DNA from: Nageia nagi | Lineage: Eukaryota; Pinophyta | Direction: 5' to 3' | Length of the DNA stretch: 64,000 nucleotides | NCBI GenBank assembly: GCA_050084985.1 | Contig: JBITNC010000001.1 | Location: forward strand, 207,886,001-207,950,000 | Translations under genes and position numbers: made by a program | Shown: piece after piece, positions 60,969 through 64,000 of the stretch | Layout of the letters: each line of letters starts with the position of its first letter | Position numbering within the stretch: the stretch's first letter is position 1 | Notes under the pieces: model-generated | Database searches by the model: none | Told to the model about the DNA's origin: nothing | The model's input: the letters and a program-made list of their open reading frames with translations, nothing else

Positions 60969-62671
60969 CCTTCTATATTGAGTTTTGACACTTGGTAAGC
61001 CATTTTAGAAATCCTAAATGGCATTTAGTTGATCTTAAATATGTCTCTTATTTAGATGATAATTCTTACAACACTTTAACTAAAATGAGCAACCTTGTTT
61101 TGACCATTTTCAAAATTCAACTAATATTTTTCTAAAACAAATGTTGTATATGGATATGAGAAATATTTAATTTACAACTTTAGGTGAGATCACTTGTTAT
61201 TAGAAGTATGCCCCAAGTTTCTCTTCTAGATCATATGAAGAACTTCTTGGGTATGGACCTCAACCTTTTGTGTTAATATCCCTTTAAGTAGTTATTCTCA
61301 TAAAATTGATGATGGGTTTAGGTCGCACATTTTCACCACATCACCTTTTGTATTATTCTCAAATTGAGTGACTTGTATTCTTTGGTTGCATATTTTTAGT
61401 GATATGTTCTAATCATATTTTTCAAAAAGCATGATCCATTTTGACTAGTCACATAATTTTTTGATATGCACAAGGTATCTCTTGCAAATTGCATGACCTA
61501 ATCCTACTTGATCATGTGTTTTATTTATTATTCCTTGAGTATTATTTTCAAATAATATGACCAAGGTATTCTCACCAAATCATGTGACCTTTTTATCTCA
61601 AAAGTGACTTAGGAAAATGGCAAATAGGCTTCTTCCTTTTACAACTATTTTTGACTATGTCTTTTTAGGGATGGAATCATGTGATTTTATCTAAATGCTT
61701 AAGGTATTGTTCTAAAAATACATAAATATTCCTCCTTAATTACTTATTTTTATTAAAATGCTAAAGGCTCTTTTTACCAAATGTGTGACTTGATTATCTA
61801 TCTAAAAATGCATGACCAAGGCATTTTTCTGGAATCATTTGACTAACTCCTAACTATTTCATTTTGATGTGAAAAATGAAGAAGGGGTCCTCTTATTTAT
61901 AGTTTGGTCATGTGTATTTTCCAATAAGAATAGGGTTTTATATTCTCAATATCATGCATAAATCATGTTATTCAAATGAGTGATTCAACCATGAAAGGTC
62001 ACATGTTTCTAAGTGGATATCCGAAGCACTCCTTCTTGAATGCATGACCTGACCAAATGCTGAAAAATATGTGACCTAAGCATGTGCTTGGAAATACACT
62101 TCCTCATTTGGGAAAAAATTTTAACTTAGGAAAATATAATGGAAATCCTTTATTTTATACTTTTTGGTCCATTTTTTGAGGACAAATCCTTAGGTTGCAT
62201 TATTTCATGCACATGCCTTACATACTCTTCTTGAAATGTGCAACCTAGTCATTTTTGAGGCATCTTATTCAAAACACATGACCTAACTAATTTTTTACTT
62301 TTGGTCACCTATTTTAAGGACCATACTTCTTGTATACCTCTAAAAATAGGTGACCTTCTTATACTTATAATTTATTTTTGCTCCAATCGAGGTCAGATCT
62401 CTAGTACTTCAATTTTTGATGAGATTTTATCGCTTACATATCTAGATTAGTCTCTTGAAATTACTAAAGACTTAGAACTATTATGTACTAGTTGAGTTCT
62501 TTATTCTTTGGCCCATGTAGATTCTAGTCTAAAATTATGCAATTCTTCAAGGAATTTTTGGTCAATGCATGTTTCTTGCTTTTTTTGTATTCATATGTTG
62601 AATGTATCATTTGCAAAAGTAGGATACCCAAATTTTATAAAAAATTATGAGGGATGTTGTAAAGTACAATA

Positions 62672-62678
62672 GATACCA
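62672..62678 (-). promoter_or_regulatory. Possible copia primer-binding site cut by E
   Basis: The minus strand reads TGGTATC immediately before the outer end of E. It is the first seven bases of the initiator-methionine primer site TGGTATCAGAGC. It follows an LTR-end-like sequence by about eleven bases. The rest of the site would lie across E, at about 23550-23560. Confidence 0.45.
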
Positions 62679-62689
62679 CTTGATCAAAA

Positions 62690-64000
62690 TATGATTAACA
62701 CACTATTTCCTTATATCACATATATAAGCAATTCATAAGCTAAATTAATATTCTATTTCACATAAACCTATGAGTCATAAGAATGTAATTGATTAACATT
62801 TAAGAGTTTGTTAAAAATTTAGAATAAATTGGCCTTCTTCCTTTAGAATAAGGCTAGCTAATAACCATTACAAATTGTAAAATCTATAGTTTATTTAAAG
62901 ATTATATATTTTTTAATTTTTGAAGAAATTAATACAAGCATATTTCATCCTACATTTTTGGAGTTCTATTTGTGAGTTTTATTGGAAGGAGGAGGGATCA
63001 CTCTAACCAATTGTAGTCTCTGATATTTATTATTGTGATTCAATATTTTATATTTTATGCTACAATATTTATTTAAATTTAATTGTGAGTATGTGTGATT
63101 TCTTTGAAAGAGTTTAGTTTGTTTCCAATATAAGTTAATTTTTTCATTATATCTATAACATTTAGAATAAAGTATCAACTACATATAACCTTAGGAAACC
63201 AACTTAAGATATGATAAAGTAAATGATGAATTGACACCCATAATTTTTAGTGTCATCTCTAGGGAATATAGTTTCTCTCTTATGTGTAGTGAAAAGTAAC
63301 TAACTATTATAGAAGTGGAGTACTATCTCATTTGAACTAACTTGTCCTTAAGTGTTGGATAAAAAAAGCTCATTATACATTGGGAAATAAACAATGTTGG
63401 TTGAAACTATTTTTAGAAAATTTCATGATAGTACTATTGTCAAAGTCATATAAGAAATTATGTATAGCCATATTTTCTCAATTCTATGGTAATAGAGATT
63501 TAATGATAGTGATCCTATCTGAGTATTATGAATTTTGTTGAAATAACATTACATGGATAAGTATATATGTTAATCAATCTTTGTTTTCTTACAATTTAAG
63601 TGATCTAGAAAAATTAACTATCTTGTATTTTTATAAGAATTATTTAAAAAAAAAAATTAGTTATTTAAGTTTTGTATTTTCTTAGAATGGATGAATAGGA
63701 TTAGAGTCAAAAGAGGAAGATTAATTAGTAGAGGTAGAGGTAGAGCACAATAAAAACCCTTTAGAAAAGTACCCCTAAGCTAGGATCGAGTTCAAGATTC
63801 AATCAAGCCAATGTTGAAGAAGAAATTATTTTTGACCAAGTTATAGAATCATTTATTTCTACAAACTTGGAAGTATCATTTATTGAGAACGTTTTGTATT
63901 CAAATTATTTTGATAAAGTTGGAGTAGACATAAAGAGAAGTAGCAATTATAGTACTCCAGAAGAGCAATTTTTGGAAATAATTCCTGCAAAATTGACTAC
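62690..64000. other. Right flank: probable copia 5' LTR end, then unassigned DNA
   Basis: Positions 62690-62725 match 64-101 closely, and looser matches continue to about 62760, consistent with the partner of the copia LTR at the left edge. The LTR start is not defined. From about 63200 nothing is recognised, except a short Arg/Gly-rich plus-strand stretch (RVKRGRLISRGRGRAQ) near 63695-63750, which may begin another retroelement gag cut off by the window edge. Confidence 0.35.

Larger units (their letters stand above)
23561..62671 (-). mobile_element. Element E: giant-LTR Ty3/gypsy retrotransposon
   Basis: Two homologous direct repeats of 7,496 and 7,502 bp (the second split by element C) sit flush on both sides of a 6,891-bp gypsy gag-pol. 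Both repeats end in short inverted termini, TGTTG on one side and CAACA on the other. Similarity stops at exactly those points. The simplest reading is one retrotransposon of about 21.9 kb with giant LTRs, later interrupted by C. The target duplication is weak (TATAT at 23556-23560 versus GATAC at 62672-62676). No convincing primer site or polypurine tract was found. An alternative is a duplicated unknown repeat flanking a gypsy remnant. Confidence 0.65.
55561..62671 (-). repeat. Element E 5' LTR (copy B), outer segment
   Basis: It continues the segment 37948-38338 after the C insertion and aligns with 23946-31056. The outer end reads TGTTGTA-AAG-TACAATA, the decayed form of the TGTTGTG-AGG-CACAACA motif at the end of copy A. 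Positions 60970-62671 carry no coding sequence and would be the U3 part. Confidence 0.7.

Overview
The window is repeat-only plant nuclear DNA. It is very AT-rich, has almost no CG dinucleotides, and consists of broken LTR retrotransposons inserted into one another. I found no host gene, tRNA, rRNA or CRISPR array. Chromodomain Ty3/gypsy, Tat-like gypsy with a second RNase H, and Ty1/copia elements packed this densely fit a large-genome seed plant. A gymnosperm is my guess; the sequence does not prove it.

Layout. Positions 1-6458 hold a minus-strand Ty1/copia pol fragment, split inside its reverse transcriptase by a minus-strand gypsy remnant (about 1696-6187). At 6459-10995 is a plus-strand, gag-only LTR element (F). 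10996-13866 is unassigned non-coding DNA. 13872-22145 is a Tat-like gypsy element (T, minus strand) with both LTRs and a perfect 5-bp target duplication (CTAAT). 22151-23560 is unassigned.

23561-62671 is best read as one very large element (E, minus strand). Two direct repeats of about 7.5 kb (23561-31056, and 37948-38338 plus 55561-62671) flank a 6.9-kb gypsy gag-pol. The repeats look like giant LTRs, and each carries a decayed sense-strand reading frame of roughly 1,250 codons that I cannot assign. Chromovirus C (38339-55555, minus strand, target duplication CTCCC) lies inside the right-hand repeat. Element D (40239-51613, plus strand) lies inside the RNase H of C. D is the youngest: its LTRs differ at about 5% of sites by eye, against roughly 13% for C and 20% for E, which matches the nesting order. 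D encodes a long gag-protease polyprotein but no reverse transcriptase or integrase, and has repeats in both its leader and its 3' region.

The right edge (62672-64000) carries a likely copia LTR end and primer-binding site, cut by E. Much of the window may therefore be one old copia element filled with later insertions.

How the parts relate: D, F and T share nearly the same LTR start (TGTAGAcACCTAAAAAT) and a similar polypurine tract. The two elements without visible integrase (D and F) could therefore have been moved by a T-type helper. No pol gene here is intact. Stops fall mostly where CAA, CAG, CGA or TGG would be expected, and integrase catalytic residues are substituted, so all copies look inactive.
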